Source: an uncultured Pseudomonas sp. | GTDB lineage: Bacteria; Pseudomonadota; Gammaproteobacteria; Pseudomonadales; Pseudomonadaceae | Length of the DNA stretch: 64,000 nucleotides | Direction of reading: 5' to 3' | NCBI RefSeq assembly: GCF_943846705.1 | Contig: NZ_OX044366.1 | Span: forward strand, 3,286,001-3,350,000 | Part shown: positions 51,834 to 60,406 of the stretch, one piece after another | How the letters are laid out: every line of letters begins with the position of its first letter | Position numbering within the stretch: the stretch's first letter is position 1 | Program-made: the position numbers and the translations under genes | The notes under the pieces: model-generated | Database searches by the model: none | The model's input: the letters and a program-made list of their open reading frames with translations, nothing else | Told to the model about the DNA's origin: nothing

Positions 51834-53078
51834 ATGGACCCCGTCTGCAATCCGTACTCCCCTGGCGCTGGTACGCCTCCACCTGAGCTGGCAGGTCGCG
51901 ATCAACTGCGCGAGCGGGTCCGTCAGTCGATCGGGGGAATTCGCGTGGGCCGACCTGCCAAAAGCGTAATCCTGGTTGGGGTGCGGGGTGTCGGCAAAAC
52001 AGTACTGTTGAACCAGATGCTGCGAGATGCCGAAGCCTCGGGCAATCTCGCCGTCTACGTTGAGTCATCCGAGTATCGCTCTCTGCCAGCGATACTCGCG
52101 CCACAGCTCCGTCTCGCCTTGCTGCGGCTGAGCTGTATCGTACCTGCCAAGAACGCAGCGATAACTGGACTGCGAGCCTTAGCCGGTTTTGCCAAGGCTT
52201 TGGAGCCGAAGTTCAGCGATCTCAAGGTCGGTATTGACTACGAAGCCGAGGCAGCTCTGGCGGGCAAAGGTGATCTCGAGGAGGAATTTACAACCCTGCT
52301 GACTAAACTCGGTGAAGCCGCCAAAGCAGCTCACACCGTCCTTGTTATTTTCGTGGATGAGCTGCAAAACGTAGCAGAAGAACAGCTCGCCGCGCTTATC
52401 GCAGCGCTGCATCGCGTCTCGCGATTGATCTTGCCGGTTGCCCTCGTCGGTGCAGGCCTCCCACAACTCCGACACCCTGCTGGACATGTGAAAAACCACG
52501 CGAAGCGCCTCTTCGACTACCTAGAGGTCGGTTCGCTGGAGCCACACCAGACGCGTCTGGCCTTTGTAAAACCAGCGGAGGCCGAGGGCGTGACTGTAGA
52601 CTCAGAAGCGGCCGACATGGTTGCTCACCTCACACGCGGCTACCCTTATTTCATTCAAGAGTGGGGCAGTCATGTCTGGGACGCAGGGCAGAATAACCAC
52701 ATCACGCTTGCAGACGTCCAGAAGGCGTCCGGGCACGTTATTGCTGCTCTGGACGAAGGTTTTTTTAGGGTAAGACTCGACCGAATGACCGTGGCAGAAC
52801 ACATTTATTTGCGCGCCATGGCTTCGCTTGGGGAGGGGCCTCATCGTTCGGGCGACATTGCGGCATCCCTGGGCCGTACAAGCCGATCTCTCACCTCAAT
52901 TCGCAACTCCCTGATTAGCAAAGGGATGATCTGGTCGCCGCCCCACAACGGCGCCGCTTTTACCGCGCCGCTGTTCGATCTGTACATGTGCCGGATCATG
53001 CCCGGTGACAGCTGGCGGTCTAGCCTTCCAAGGGCTGACGGCATTTTTTGTCCACCTGAAGAGGGCTCAGATGCTTAG
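51834..53078 (+). CDS. ORC/STAND-like P-loop ATPase with C-terminal winged helix
   Basis: A 414-residue protein (ATG 51834; GTG 51828 possible). ELAGRDQLRERVRQSI precedes Walker A LVGVRGVGKTVLLNQML. Walker B is LVIFVDELQN near residue 180, and VALVGAGLPQLR with RLFDYLEVGSLEPHQTR forms the sensor region. After residue 300 a winged-helix domain is likely (MTVAEHIYLRAMASLG, TSRSLTSIRNSLISKGMIW). This architecture is that of archaeal-type/ORC1-like ATPases common on mobile elements. Its role, whether defence, regulation or element maintenance, is not known. It has no obvious partner except the small gene that follows. Confidence 0.75.
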   Translation: MDPVCNPYSPGAGTPPPELAGRDQLRERVRQSIGGIRVGRPAKSVILVGVRGVGKTVLLNQMLRDAEASGNLAVYVESSEYRSLPAILAPQLRLALLRLSCIVPAKNAAITGLRALAGFAKALEPKFSDLKVGIDYEAEAALAGKGDLEEEFTTLLTKLGEAAKAAHTVLVIFVDELQNVAEEQLAALIAALHRVSRLILPVALVGAGLPQLRHPAGHVKNHAKRLFDYLEVGSLEPHQTRLAFVKPAEAEGVTVDSEAADMVAHLTRGYPYFIQEWGSHVWDAGQNNHITLADVQKASGHVIAALDEGFFRVRLDRMTVAEHIYLRAMASLGEGPHRSGDIAASLGRTSRSLTSIRNSLISKGMIWSPPHNGAAFTAPLFDLYMCRIMPGDSWRSSLPRADGIFCPPEEGSDA

Positions 53079-53317
53079 AAGCGAATGCACTCATCTTGCT
53101 ACGGCTACGATGGTTTGTTCACATCAAGGCTGCTGTCACATCGACTCGAATTTGCACGTACGCTGTGGAGTGCTGAGCGGCTAAGTCGAGGCTTCACTGT
53201 GTGCGTCAAAAATGGGATCGACTTACCTGTGATCGGGGCGTAGGGTCGCTCATGGATATCTTTTCTACGGGCAGCATCGACATCAGGCTGGCAGGAGCAG
53301 AGAACAGAGAACAGAGC

Positions 53318-53551
53318 ATGAGCGAACTCAGTGATGATGAAATAGACCGACTAGAGGCAATGATTCCTAAGCTGGCCGCCGTCGCCACTAATGCTGCGTA
53401 TCTGCGTGCGGTTGCCGCAGGGCATTCACTGATAATGGCGAAGGATGGCGTGCTCGTACAAATTCATCCTGACGGTTCGGAAAAAAAGCTTCGCGACTTG
53501 TGCAGCAAGCACAGGGTCGAGTCTGGTAAGACTTTCAGTGTGGGTATTTGA
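53318..53551 (+). CDS. Small protein of unknown function downstream of the ATPase
   Basis: A 77-residue protein: MSELSDDEIDRLEAMIPKLA, AGHSLIMAKDGVLVQIHPDG, ending in KTFSVGI. The acidic helix followed by a KDGxLVxIxPDG beta-hairpin is seen in many small Pseudomonas proteins without assigned function. Alternative in-frame starts at 53252 and 53201 would lengthen it. It is separated from the ATPase gene by 239 bp, so it probably has its own promoter. Confidence 0.55.
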   Translation: MSELSDDEIDRLEAMIPKLAAVATNAAYLRAVAAGHSLIMAKDGVLVQIHPDGSEKKLRDLCSKHRVESGKTFSVGI

Positions 53552-53880
53552 AGCGCACCTGCCGACCAGGCGTATTCATAAGGCGAGCGCAGGCCACAGC
53601 GACTGGTAAGCACTTGACTATCTTGCCCCTGCGACGGAGCCTTCGCTGTCTAGCGCAGGGCCGCCAGCTGTTTGCTTAACTACCCGAGTAGACGAAGCAT
53701 GCTGAGATGCTGGCTGCTTGGGCGTCGCCATGCGGTCATGTATTGGTTACACCCGGAGTTGCGAGTGCCCAGCTGGGGTTGCGCATCAATTCCGCTACCG
53801 TGCAATGGACTCATAACCAGGAGCTCCACCTCTCAATAGGACACGCGTGCGCGGCATTTTCCGACGCGGTGCGTCGACCG
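53552..53880. other. Gap between small gene and recombinase pair
   Basis: 329 bp holding one weak plus-strand frame (from 53707) with no ribosome site or recognisable domain. Nothing else was found. Confidence 0.4.
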
Positions 53881-54972
53881 CTAGTCAGGCTGGTTGGTTG
53901 GGCCTGATGGGGCGGGCAGGGGTTGAAGCAACATCGAGGCGCGGCTGCTCAGCAGCACTCCGGCTTGGAAGTAGCCCATAACGGTTTCGACACTGCGATG
54001 TTCAGTCATGGCCATCACTTCACCCAATGGGGCCCCCTGGCGACCCGCTTCCGTTACAAAGCCCGAGCGTAAGCTGTGCGCGGCCCAGTCGCCGTCGAGG
54101 CCAGCCAATTTGGCGCGGCGCTGAACGATCCGTGCTACCTGATCAGACGATAGTCCGAACGGGCTGACTTTGCCGCCCTTGTAGAGGCGCCGAAAAAGCG
54201 GACCGGTATCGGCGGGCGCGGCGATGAGCCAAGCCGTCAACGCGTGTGCAGCGCGACCCAGCAGAGGTTTTTCGCGACGGGATCCCGTGGTGTCTGTTTT
54301 GGTGACGCCCAGCGTATAGAGCCAAGTGTCTTCATCCAGTTTGCGCACATCGTCGACCTGCAGGCCGGTCACCTCGGATCGACGACGCCCGCCGCCACTC
54401 CACGCCATCAGGAGGAGGGCGCTATCACGAGTACCGCGAATGCCATCCGTACAGGTCGCCAACATGGCCTCCAGAGCCTCCACCACAGCTGCCGTCTTTT
54501 TGCGGACAACTACCCCCTGGCGCGCCTGGGCTTTTCGCGCATCTCGCAGCAGCGTTTTCACTGCCAGTGCTTCAGTTGGGCTTTCCCAGTTGTTGAAGCG
54601 ATGCCACCTGCCCAGTGCCGAAAGCCGATGACATACCGTGTTGTAGCTCAGAGGTCCCGGCTTTGCCTTCACACGTGCCGCGACTAACGCGGCATCGATG
54701 GTCGGCGGTAGCAGATAGGTCCATGCACCATTTGCCAGTGGGCGCGCCAGGTGATCCACCACGAACTGAATGACTACAGTCGACTGTACAGGCGCATCGC
54801 CCATCGCAACGCCGTAGCGCAGGTGCAGCCAAGCCGACCAGTAGGCGAGGGCGCTGCGATAGCTCCGTACCGTGTTTTCGGCGGTGCCGCTGGCAACAAA
54901 GCCTGCGGCCGCCTCCTGAGCCTTCAACGCCAATCTACTGGGGTCTAGGGTGGGCTCGTCGATCAACGGCAT
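53881..54972 (-). CDS. Tyrosine recombinase 1 of a divergent pair
   Basis: A 363-residue integrase-family protein from ATG 54972; a TTG at 54999 would place the start inside the intergenic inverted repeat. The SAM-like domain is in TAENTVRSYRSALAYWSAWL. Catalytic residues are present: Arg in SGGGRRRSEVTGL, Lys in VTKTDTTG, HxxR in AAHSLRSGFVTEA, His in MTEHRSVETV and Tyr in MGYFQAG. It is divergent from a second recombinase with 144 bp between the start codons. Such an arrangement around a short repeat-rich spacer is known from tyrosine-recombinase resolution modules (tnpS/tnpT of Tn4651-like elements), although TnpT is not itself a recombinase. Confidence 0.82.
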   Translation of the reverse strand: MPLIDEPTLDPSRLALKAQEAAAGFVASGTAENTVRSYRSALAYWSAWLHLRYGVAMGDAPVQSTVVIQFVVDHLARPLANGAWTYLLPPTIDAALVAARVKAKPGPLSYNTVCHRLSALGRWHRFNNWESPTEALAVKTLLRDARKAQARQGVVVRKKTAAVVEALEAMLATCTDGIRGTRDSALLLMAWSGGGRRRSEVTGLQVDDVRKLDEDTWLYTLGVTKTDTTGSRREKPLLGRAAHALTAWLIAAPADTGPLFRRLYKGGKVSPFGLSSDQVARIVQRRAKLAGLDGDWAAHSLRSGFVTEAGRQGAPLGEVMAMTEHRSVETVMGYFQAGVLLSSRASMLLQPLPAPSGPTNQPD

Positions 54973-54984
54973 CTGATCAGTAAT

Positions 54985-55009
54985 ATATGATACGTCCAAC
55001 GTATTATAT
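54985..55009. repeat. Inverted repeat 1 between the divergent recombinases
   Basis: ATATGATACG (54985-54994) and CGTATTATAT (55000-55009) pair with one mismatch around TCCAA. The size and form suit a recombinase binding site or an operator. Confidence 0.6.
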
Positions 55010-55033
55010 TTCCACTATCCAATAAATAAGGTC

Positions 55034-55052
55034 GGATAATCTTTAATTATCC
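55034..55052. repeat. Inverted repeat 2 between the divergent recombinases
   Basis: GGATAAT and ATTATCC are exact reverse complements around CTTTA. Another TATCC half-site lies at 55016-55020, giving three related half-sites in 37 bp. Confidence 0.55.
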
Positions 55053-55116
55053 AAGGTGAGGCGATTTTTTCGTCGTTTGGCAGTCGCTCACCAGTACATC
55101 AAGGGGATGTGCGTCG

Positions 55117-56106
55117 ATGAGCCACGAGATCGAGCGGTACCTGCAGGCCGGTACCCGCCCCAACACCCGGCGCAGCTACCGGCAAGCGCTCGAGCACTTC
55201 GAGGTCGCCTGGGGCGGCTTTCTGCCGGCGACCAGCGATGCCATCGTGCGTTACTTGGTCGATCACGCCGCCACGTTGTCCAGCAACACCCTCAAGCTGC
55301 GCCTGGCGGCCTTGGCGCAGTGGCATGTCAGCCAGGGCTTCCCGGATCCGACCAAGACCCCGCTGGTTCGTCAGATCCTCAAGGGCATTCGTACCTTGCA
55401 CCCGAAGCCGGAGAAGCAGGCCGAACCGCTGCAGCTGCGCGAACTGGAGCAGTGCGTGGCGTGGCTGGAGCGGGCGGGCGAGAAAGCACTGGACGAGGGC
55501 GACCTGCCGCAGCTGTTGCGCTGCTGGCGTAATCGCGCATTGCTGCTGATCGGCTTCTGGCGCGCCTTTCGCAGCGACGAACTGTGCCGCCTGCAGGTCG
55601 AGCACATCCAGGTACGGCCGGGGGAGGGCATGCAGCTGTTCCTGCCGTGGAGCAAGGGCGACCGTGACAACCAGGGACAGACCTACAGTGCGCCGGCGCT
55701 GGCCCGCCTCTGCCCGGTGCAGGCCTACAACGACTGGATCTGTGTCGCCGGCATCGCCCGCGGTCCGGTGTTCCGCGGCATTGACCGCTGGGGTCACCTG
55801 CGCGAGCAGGGCCTGCACCCGCACAGCGTCATCCCGCTGCTGCGGGCGGTACTGAAAGCGGCCGGATTGCCCGCCGAGTTGTATAGCAGCCACTCCCTAC
55901 GCCGTGGCTTTGCCACCTGGGCCACGCGCAGTGGCTGGGACCAGAAGGCGTTGATGGGCTATGTCGGTTGGCGCGATGCCAAGTCGGTACTGCTCTATGT
56001 GGACAGCACCGGCTTTTTCCCCGGGCAACTGCGGCCGATGGTGCCAGGCCTGGAGGCGGAGGCTTTGTCGAGTTTGCCTCGTCCAATTGCACTGCCGGGC
56101 AGTTGA
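55117..56106 (+). CDS. Tyrosine recombinase 2 of a divergent pair
   Basis: A 329-residue recombinase starting MSHEIERYLQAGTRPNTRRS. RQALEHFEVAWGGFLPATSD and LKLRLAALAQWHVSQGFPDP form the core-binding domain. Catalytic residues: Arg in FWRAFRSDELCRLQ, Lys in PWSKGDRDNQG, HxxR in SSHSLRRGFATWA, Trp replacing the second His in YVGWRDAKS (a tolerated change) and Tyr in LLYVDS. Codon use is strongly Pseudomonas-like. It looks intact. Together with its divergent neighbour it may carry out resolution, inversion or integration at the sites lying between them. Confidence 0.83.
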   Translation: MSHEIERYLQAGTRPNTRRSYRQALEHFEVAWGGFLPATSDAIVRYLVDHAATLSSNTLKLRLAALAQWHVSQGFPDPTKTPLVRQILKGIRTLHPKPEKQAEPLQLRELEQCVAWLERAGEKALDEGDLPQLLRCWRNRALLLIGFWRAFRSDELCRLQVEHIQVRPGEGMQLFLPWSKGDRDNQGQTYSAPALARLCPVQAYNDWICVAGIARGPVFRGIDRWGHLREQGLHPHSVIPLLRAVLKAAGLPAELYSSHSLRRGFATWATRSGWDQKALMGYVGWRDAKSVLLYVDSTGFFPGQLRPMVPGLEAEALSSLPRPIALPGS

Positions 56107-56404
56107 CCGCCTCAAGCCATTCAGCACTTCCGGTGATGGCTGCTTTGTTTCCGCGGAGCAATTACACCCAATGCTGGGCTTTGGCCTTGATGTGGCTGGT
56201 GTTATTGATACGTATCGAAAGGGCGACGGTAAACCATGAGAGTTCGCCATCAGATGATTGCTCAATTACAGACAGGAATGTTCAGCTTGCGTCGGCATAA
56301 CATGATGCCACCAGCGACATAGACTCCAGTCATCTGTCAGTCCACCTGACACCGCCAGTCATGAGAGGTTAGAGCAGGCCAATAGTGCTCTGCTGCAAAG
56401 AGGA
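56107..56404. other. Right edge of the island, non-coding
   Basis: About 300 bp between the second recombinase and the broken LysR gene. No gene was recognised. It contains ACCTGACACCGCCAGTCA at 56344-56361, which recurs exactly at 60401-60418. Confidence 0.5.
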
Positions 56405-56689
56405 TTATCTAAAGTTCGATGCTAGTGTGGCTGTAATCAGTCTCATCGCTGGACATAATTCAGAAGCAATTTTTTTCGCTTTCGGTGTTGCCACAATACC
56501 CCTGCCCGAACGAGTAAAGAGCGGATCATTAAATTTGTCACGTAGCTTGACCAGCGAATTGCTTACGGCTGGCTGTGTTACGCCAAGACTCTTGGCTGCT
56601 AACGTTATACTTTGTTCCTTGTAAATACACATAAAAACCACCAATAAATTGAGATCGATGGATGCAAATGTGTCCTCGCGAATAGTCAT
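56405..56689 (-). pseudogene. LysR-family regulator truncated after its DNA-binding domain
   Basis: The 94-residue frame has a complete LysR N-terminus: SIDLNLLVVFMCIYKEQSIT, LAAKSLGVTQPAVSNSLVKL, FNDPLFTRSGRGIVATPKA. It stops at the linker helix (AMRLITATLASNFR). About 200 residues of inducer-binding domain are missing where the island begins, so the gene was cut by insertion or rearrangement. The fragment could still bind DNA but cannot sense. Confidence 0.82.
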
Positions 56690-56699
56690 GGCAGAGCTC

Positions 56700-57032
56700 T
56701 CAAATCCCCTTTACAGCATCGCTTTCAATGTTTTCACCAGCATTTCGATGGTGTATTCGCAGCGTTTGAAAAAAATGGATCGGGCCGAGCTTTTGGCAAG
56801 TAATCAATCCTGTGCGATGCAGCGTGCGCAAGTGATCGGACACGGTCGATTGGGCCAACTTGCACTTGCGCTCAATCTGGCCGGCACACACACCGAGCAG
56901 GAATGCATGTTCCTGCTGCGGAAAGTGTTTCTCTGGGTCACGGAGCCACTCAAGGATCAACCGGCGCTGGGGGCTGGCTAACGCTTTAAGAAGTAGATCC
57001 ACTTCCGTAAGTTTACTGCGGGAGTTCACCAT
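56700..57032 (-). CDS. ArsR-family HTH regulator
   Basis: A 110-residue winged helix: LLLKALASPQRRLILEWLRD, then CKLAQSTVSDHLRTLHRTGL and ITCQKLGPIHFFQ. No metal-binding CxC of the ArsR/SmtB kind is present in the alpha-3 helix (KCKLAQ has a single Cys), so a non-metal signal such as a redox or organic effector is likely. It follows the carboxylesterase gene by 9 bp and precedes the LysR fragment, so it ends the DODA-esterase operon and may regulate it. Confidence 0.82.
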   Translation of the reverse strand: MVNSRSKLTEVDLLLKALASPQRRLILEWLRDPEKHFPQQEHAFLLGVCAGQIERKCKLAQSTVSDHLRTLHRTGLITCQKLGPIHFFQTLRIHHRNAGENIESDAVKGI

Positions 57033-57041
57033 CAAGGTCGC

Positions 57042-57713
57042 TCAGGCGATGTTCAATACAGGCTTCAGCCACTGAATGAAATCTTCCACTTCTTCATTGG
57101 TGATTTCGTGGCCCATGTCGTACAGGTATGTTTCATGATGCACGTTCAGTTGGTGCAACCAGGCATCCGCTTTTTGTGCCCAAGACACGGGGAGCTTGTT
57201 ATCACCATAGCCATGAGCAATAAACGCCGATAGCGAACTCAATGCTTGAGCGCTGGCAATGTGTGGTGCCAGCTCAGGGAGAATTCTGCCGCTGAACAAG
57301 CCAAAGCCTAGCACGCAATGAGGGGCGCTAAGCCCGACGCTTGCACTGAGAATACCGCCCTGGCTAAAGCCAGCTATCACTGTAGGCATTTGTGGTAAGG
57401 CAGTTACAAGCTCCACTAGTTTCTGGCGGCTGGTTTCCGCTTGCTCTTCAACGATCACCGGGCCTTCGTTGGTGAAATTTACCTGAAACCAGGCAAAGCC
57501 CTCAGCTGCGATTTGCAGGCGGCTGCGTACCAGCAATATTTCAATTCCTTCTGGGATAAAGCCGGAAAGGCCTGCCAGATTGGTTTCATTACCGCCTACA
57601 CCATGCAATAGCAGGAGACGTGCACGAGGGGCAGCAGCACGGATTACCCGACGATAGACAAGGCCGGATTGCGGTTCTTGCTGCAGTTCTGAAATGGCTA
57701 GTGGCAGGTTCAT
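57042..57713 (-). CDS. Carboxylesterase/phospholipase-family alpha/beta hydrolase
   Basis: A 223-residue hydrolase: LLLLHGVGGNETNLAGL contains the oxyanion HG pair, VIAGFSQGGILSASVGL the nucleophile Ser in GFSQG, and AFIAHGYGDNKLPVSWA the Asp region. The last His is in LYDMGHEITNEEV. This is the carboxylesterase YpfH-like family. It overlaps the DODA gene by 4 bp (ATGA), so the two are translated together and may act on one aromatic or quinone ester; that is inference. Confidence 0.87.
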   Translation of the reverse strand: MNLPLAISELQQEPQSGLVYRRVIRAAAPRARLLLLHGVGGNETNLAGLSGFIPEGIEILLVRSRLQIAAEGFAWFQVNFTNEGPVIVEEQAETSRQKLVELVTALPQMPTVIAGFSQGGILSASVGLSAPHCVLGFGLFSGRILPELAPHIASAQALSSLSAFIAHGYGDNKLPVSWAQKADAWLHQLNVHHETYLYDMGHEITNEEVEDFIQWLKPVLNIA

Positions 57714-58525
57714 GCTTGAGTAATCTCCTGAGTGGCGGTTGGGCTTTTGAACAGGTAGCTGTCCATAGCCAGTACGCCGTCGGCGACACCGCCCTCTAGC
57801 ACATCCACGGCGTAGTGCTCGCCTGCGGCACCGAGCGCCAGAAATAGCGGCAACAAATGTTCTTCACTGGGGTGCGCACGCTCGGCCTCCGGGGCATTGC
57901 GGCGGTAGGCGAGCAGCGCTGGCAGGTCACCGGCTTGCAGGGCGTCACGGATCCAGTCGGAAAAACGCGCTACGTACTCAGCCGGGTCGCCGTAGTTGCT
58001 ACGGAACTCATAAAGGTTATGGGTCAGACTGCCGGAGCCAATGATCAGCACGCCCTGATCGCGCAGCGGCTTGAGTGCCTGGCCAAGCTGCCAGGCACCC
58101 AATGGATTGAGCGGGTGGGGCATGGACACTTGGACCACCGGGATATCCGCAGTGGGCAATAGGTGCAGCAACGGCACCCAGGCGCCGTGGTCCAGGCCTC
58201 GATTCGATTCGGTAGTTGCGGCAATCCCATTGCGGGAAAGCAGGTTGCAGATTTGCTCGGCCAATGCAGGATTGCCGGTTGCAGGGTATTGCAGGCGATA
58301 CAGTGCTTGCGGAAAGCCTCCGAAGTCGTGAATGGTTTCCGGCGCCTTGCTGCTGCCTACACGCACGCTCCCACGGGTCATCCAGTGAGGAGAGACGATT
58401 ACGATGGCGCTAGGCCGTGGCAGCGCTCGGCCTAGCTCAGCCAGGCGTGCCCCGGCCTGGCCGGGTTCGATGGCAAAGGTTGGTGCTCCGTGGGACACGA
58501 ACAACACTGGATAGGCCAGACTCAT
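57710..58525 (-). CDS. Class III extradiol dioxygenase, DODA type
   Basis: A 271-residue member of the LigB/4,5-DOPA dioxygenase family. The metal-site residues are in VLFVSHGAPTFAIEP and IVIVSPHWMTRG; LDHGAWVPLLHLLPTADIPV and LIIGSGSLTHNLYEF are also typical. It opens catechol-type rings or acts as a related Fe/Zn enzyme (YgiD). ATG 58525 replaces a longer frame without ribosome site. A 29-bp operator-like sequence lies 130 bp upstream and matches one in front of the NADP-oxidoreductase gene at 63187. Confidence 0.88.
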   Translation of the reverse strand: MSLAYPVLFVSHGAPTFAIEPGQAGARLAELGRALPRPSAIVIVSPHWMTRGSVRVGSSKAPETIHDFGGFPQALYRLQYPATGNPALAEQICNLLSRNGIAATTESNRGLDHGAWVPLLHLLPTADIPVVQVSMPHPLNPLGAWQLGQALKPLRDQGVLIIGSGSLTHNLYEFRSNYGDPAEYVARFSDWIRDALQAGDLPALLAYRRNAPEAERAHPSEEHLLPLFLALGAAGEHYAVDVLEGGVADGVLAMDSYLFKSPTATQEITQA

Positions 58526-58987
58526 GGTTGAAATCCTGCTTAGATATTGGGGCCGCAGCAGCAAGAGGTGGACTGATCGGCGTTGCAAAGCGTGTGCGCC
58601 GCTCACTGACCTGCCTACCCACAGCGCACTGATTGGCTGGGGATGGCTCAAAGTTTATAGATTCGATTTTGGAGATAAACTCAGATATTGGTGAATAACT
58701 ATCTCGAAAACCGGGATAATTGGCGGTCACTTGTCGACTCTTCAGGCCGCTGCCAGCCGGAGCGCTGAGCTACACATCAAGGTGCCAATATTGCCCCCTG
58801 CGCCTGGCCAGAACGCAGGTTGGTGAGTAGATCCCTGGTCGGCGGGCTCTAGTATTTGGGGGCTCCCTGGCTTTGTTACAGATCAGTCCGCGCTCATCGC
58901 TATGGCTGCTGAGTGGCACCCTGAGTTAATGGGGCTGGCGTTGATCAACCCCGCGCCAAGGTCGCGCAGTAGCTGTCCGTTCTGCCG
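58526..58987. other. Promoter region of the DODA operon with possible gene remnant
   Basis: 462 bp. The first part contains the operator-like element at 58652-58680. At about 58898-58970 the plus strand reads IAMAAEWHPELMGLALINPA, suggestive of a hydrolase fragment, but it is too short to name. No complete gene was seen. Confidence 0.4.
58652..58680 (-). promoter_or_regulatory. Operator-like element shared with 63221-63249
   Basis: 29 bp, 26 identical to the copy in front of the F420-reductase-like gene. GTTTAT and ATAAAC at its ends form an inverted repeat. TATAAA on the minus strand fits a -10 of the DODA promoter, so a bound regulator would touch RNA polymerase. Confidence 0.6.
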
Positions 58988-59887
58988 TTAGCTGTGGCCA
59001 TACAGCTTCAATAACTCGTCGACCAGGTAACGAATTTTGGGCCGCAGATGATTGCTCTTCGACCATAGTGCGTGGACCTCGACAGGCGCCGGTTCAAAGG
59101 GCTCGAGTACCGTAACAACAACCTGCTGGGCGATGTCCTTTTCAAATAGACAGAGCGGCATCTGGCAAATACCGAGGCCGGCTCGCGTGGCTTCAATCAT
59201 CGCTTCGGCATCGTCAAACTGATAGGTCGGTGGTGGCGAGAACTTCAAGGATTGCCCGGCCTGGGCCATTTTCCAGGGCATTAGGCTGCCGCGGCGATAG
59301 CCGACGATGCTGCGGTGCTGGCCCATGTCCTCGAGCGTCAACGGCGTACCATATTCTTCCAGATAACCCGGCGCTGCACAGGTTACCCAGCGGTGTGACG
59401 TCAGGCGTCTGGCCACCAGGCCGGGGACGTTGTCGACGCTGCCAAAACGAATGGCCAGGTCGATACCTTCTTCCGTCAGGTCCACCAGTTGGTCGCTAAA
59501 GGTCAAGGTCAGTTGCAACTGCGGGAAGCGTTTGCTCATCTCCAGTAGCACCGGCAGTACCACCTGTTTACCGAACGCGACCGGCATGTCCACCCGCAAG
59601 CGCCCTGTGGGCACGCCTAACTTGTTGCCGAGGTTGCTCTCGGTGGCCTTGATCTCCTCCAGCGCATTGGACCACACGGTGAAGTAGGCCTCGCCATCCG
59701 GAGACAGGGACAAGCGGCGGGTCGAGCGATAAAACAGGCTGGTACCCACCCGTGCCTCCAGCCGTGCAATCGCCTTACCTACGGCCGACTTGGACAGCCC
59801 CAGGCGCTCGGCTGCCTCTGTGAAGGTCGCAGAGCGGGCGGTGGCGAGAAAAATATGGATGCCGCTGAAGGAATCTTCGGAGGTCAT
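58988..59887 (-). CDS. LysR-family transcriptional regulator
   Basis: A 299-residue LysR protein of the CrgA/AaeR group: FSGIHIFLATARSATFTEAA, ERLGLSKSAVGKAIARLEAR, VGTSLFYRSTRRLSLSPDGE. The effector-binding domain follows (GRLRVDMPVAFGKQVVLPVL). It is divergent from the ABM monooxygenase and SDR genes with a 162-bp shared promoter region, so these are its likely targets. The ATG 59887 start fits the family length; the longer frame is 11 residues. Confidence 0.9.
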   Translation of the reverse strand: MTSEDSFSGIHIFLATARSATFTEAAERLGLSKSAVGKAIARLEARVGTSLFYRSTRRLSLSPDGEAYFTVWSNALEEIKATESNLGNKLGVPTGRLRVDMPVAFGKQVVLPVLLEMSKRFPQLQLTLTFSDQLVDLTEEGIDLAIRFGSVDNVPGLVARRLTSHRWVTCAAPGYLEEYGTPLTLEDMGQHRSIVGYRRGSLMPWKMAQAGQSLKFSPPPTYQFDDAEAMIEATRAGLGICQMPLCLFEKDIAQQVVVTVLEPFEPAPVEVHALWSKSNHLRPKIRYLVDELLKLYGHS

Positions 59888-60049
59888 TGCCGTTTTCCTA
59901 GGCGCAAGAGTTGGTAGCAAATTACGCTACCTATCTGTGATTTCAAGGTTGTTTATCAGCTTGCTGCTCTACCTTAGCATGGCTGCTGACTCAGCAACCC
60001 TCTGCATCTATCGCATGGGGTTGGTCATTTACTTCTGTGAGGACGCCCC

Positions 60050-60406
60050 ATGAAAGACGAAGTCATCAGCATTTTTACCCTAAGCCTGGCTCCGGAAGAC
60101 TTCCCTGAATTTAAAACGCTGGTTGCCAAGATTGTCGCCGCTACGAGCGAAGAGCCTGGCACCTTGATGTACGAATACAGCGTCAACGAGGCTCGCACTG
60201 AGGTGCACATTATCGAGCGTTACCGTGCCGATGCTGTCGTTAACCATATTGAAGAAACCTTCGCGCCGTTCGGCGAAAAGTTTCTCGAGCTGGTGAAAAT
60301 CACCAGCCTGCTAGTTTATGGCAACCCAGACGCGCCGACGCGCAAGCACCTGGATGCCTTTGGCGCGGTGTACATGAATCCGTTTGATGGGTTTACCCGG
60401 ACCTGA
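60050..60406 (+). CDS. Antibiotic biosynthesis monooxygenase-family protein
   Basis: A 118-residue ABM-domain protein (dimeric ferredoxin-like fold): VISIFTLSLAPEDFPEFKTL, EEPGTLMYEYSVNEARTEVH, IIERYRADAVVNHIEE. Relatives include quinol monooxygenases such as YgiN. It may oxidise or bind quinones and fits the redox gene neighbourhood. Its stop codon lies within an 18-bp sequence repeated at 56344. Confidence 0.83.
   Translation: MKDEVISIFTLSLAPEDFPEFKTLVAKIVAATSEEPGTLMYEYSVNEARTEVHIIERYRADAVVNHIEETFAPFGEKFLELVKITSLLVYGNPDAPTRKHLDAFGAVYMNPFDGFTRT

Noticed and set aside
53881..56106. Assignment of the divergent pair as TnpS/TnpT
   Set aside because: TnpT is not a tyrosine recombinase, while both proteins here carry the catalytic set, and no Tn3-type transposase or 38-bp ends were found.
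58898..58970. Hydrolase gene remnant
   Set aside because: The similarity covers about 25 residues in one frame with no supporting flanks, so it is mentioned only in the region note.
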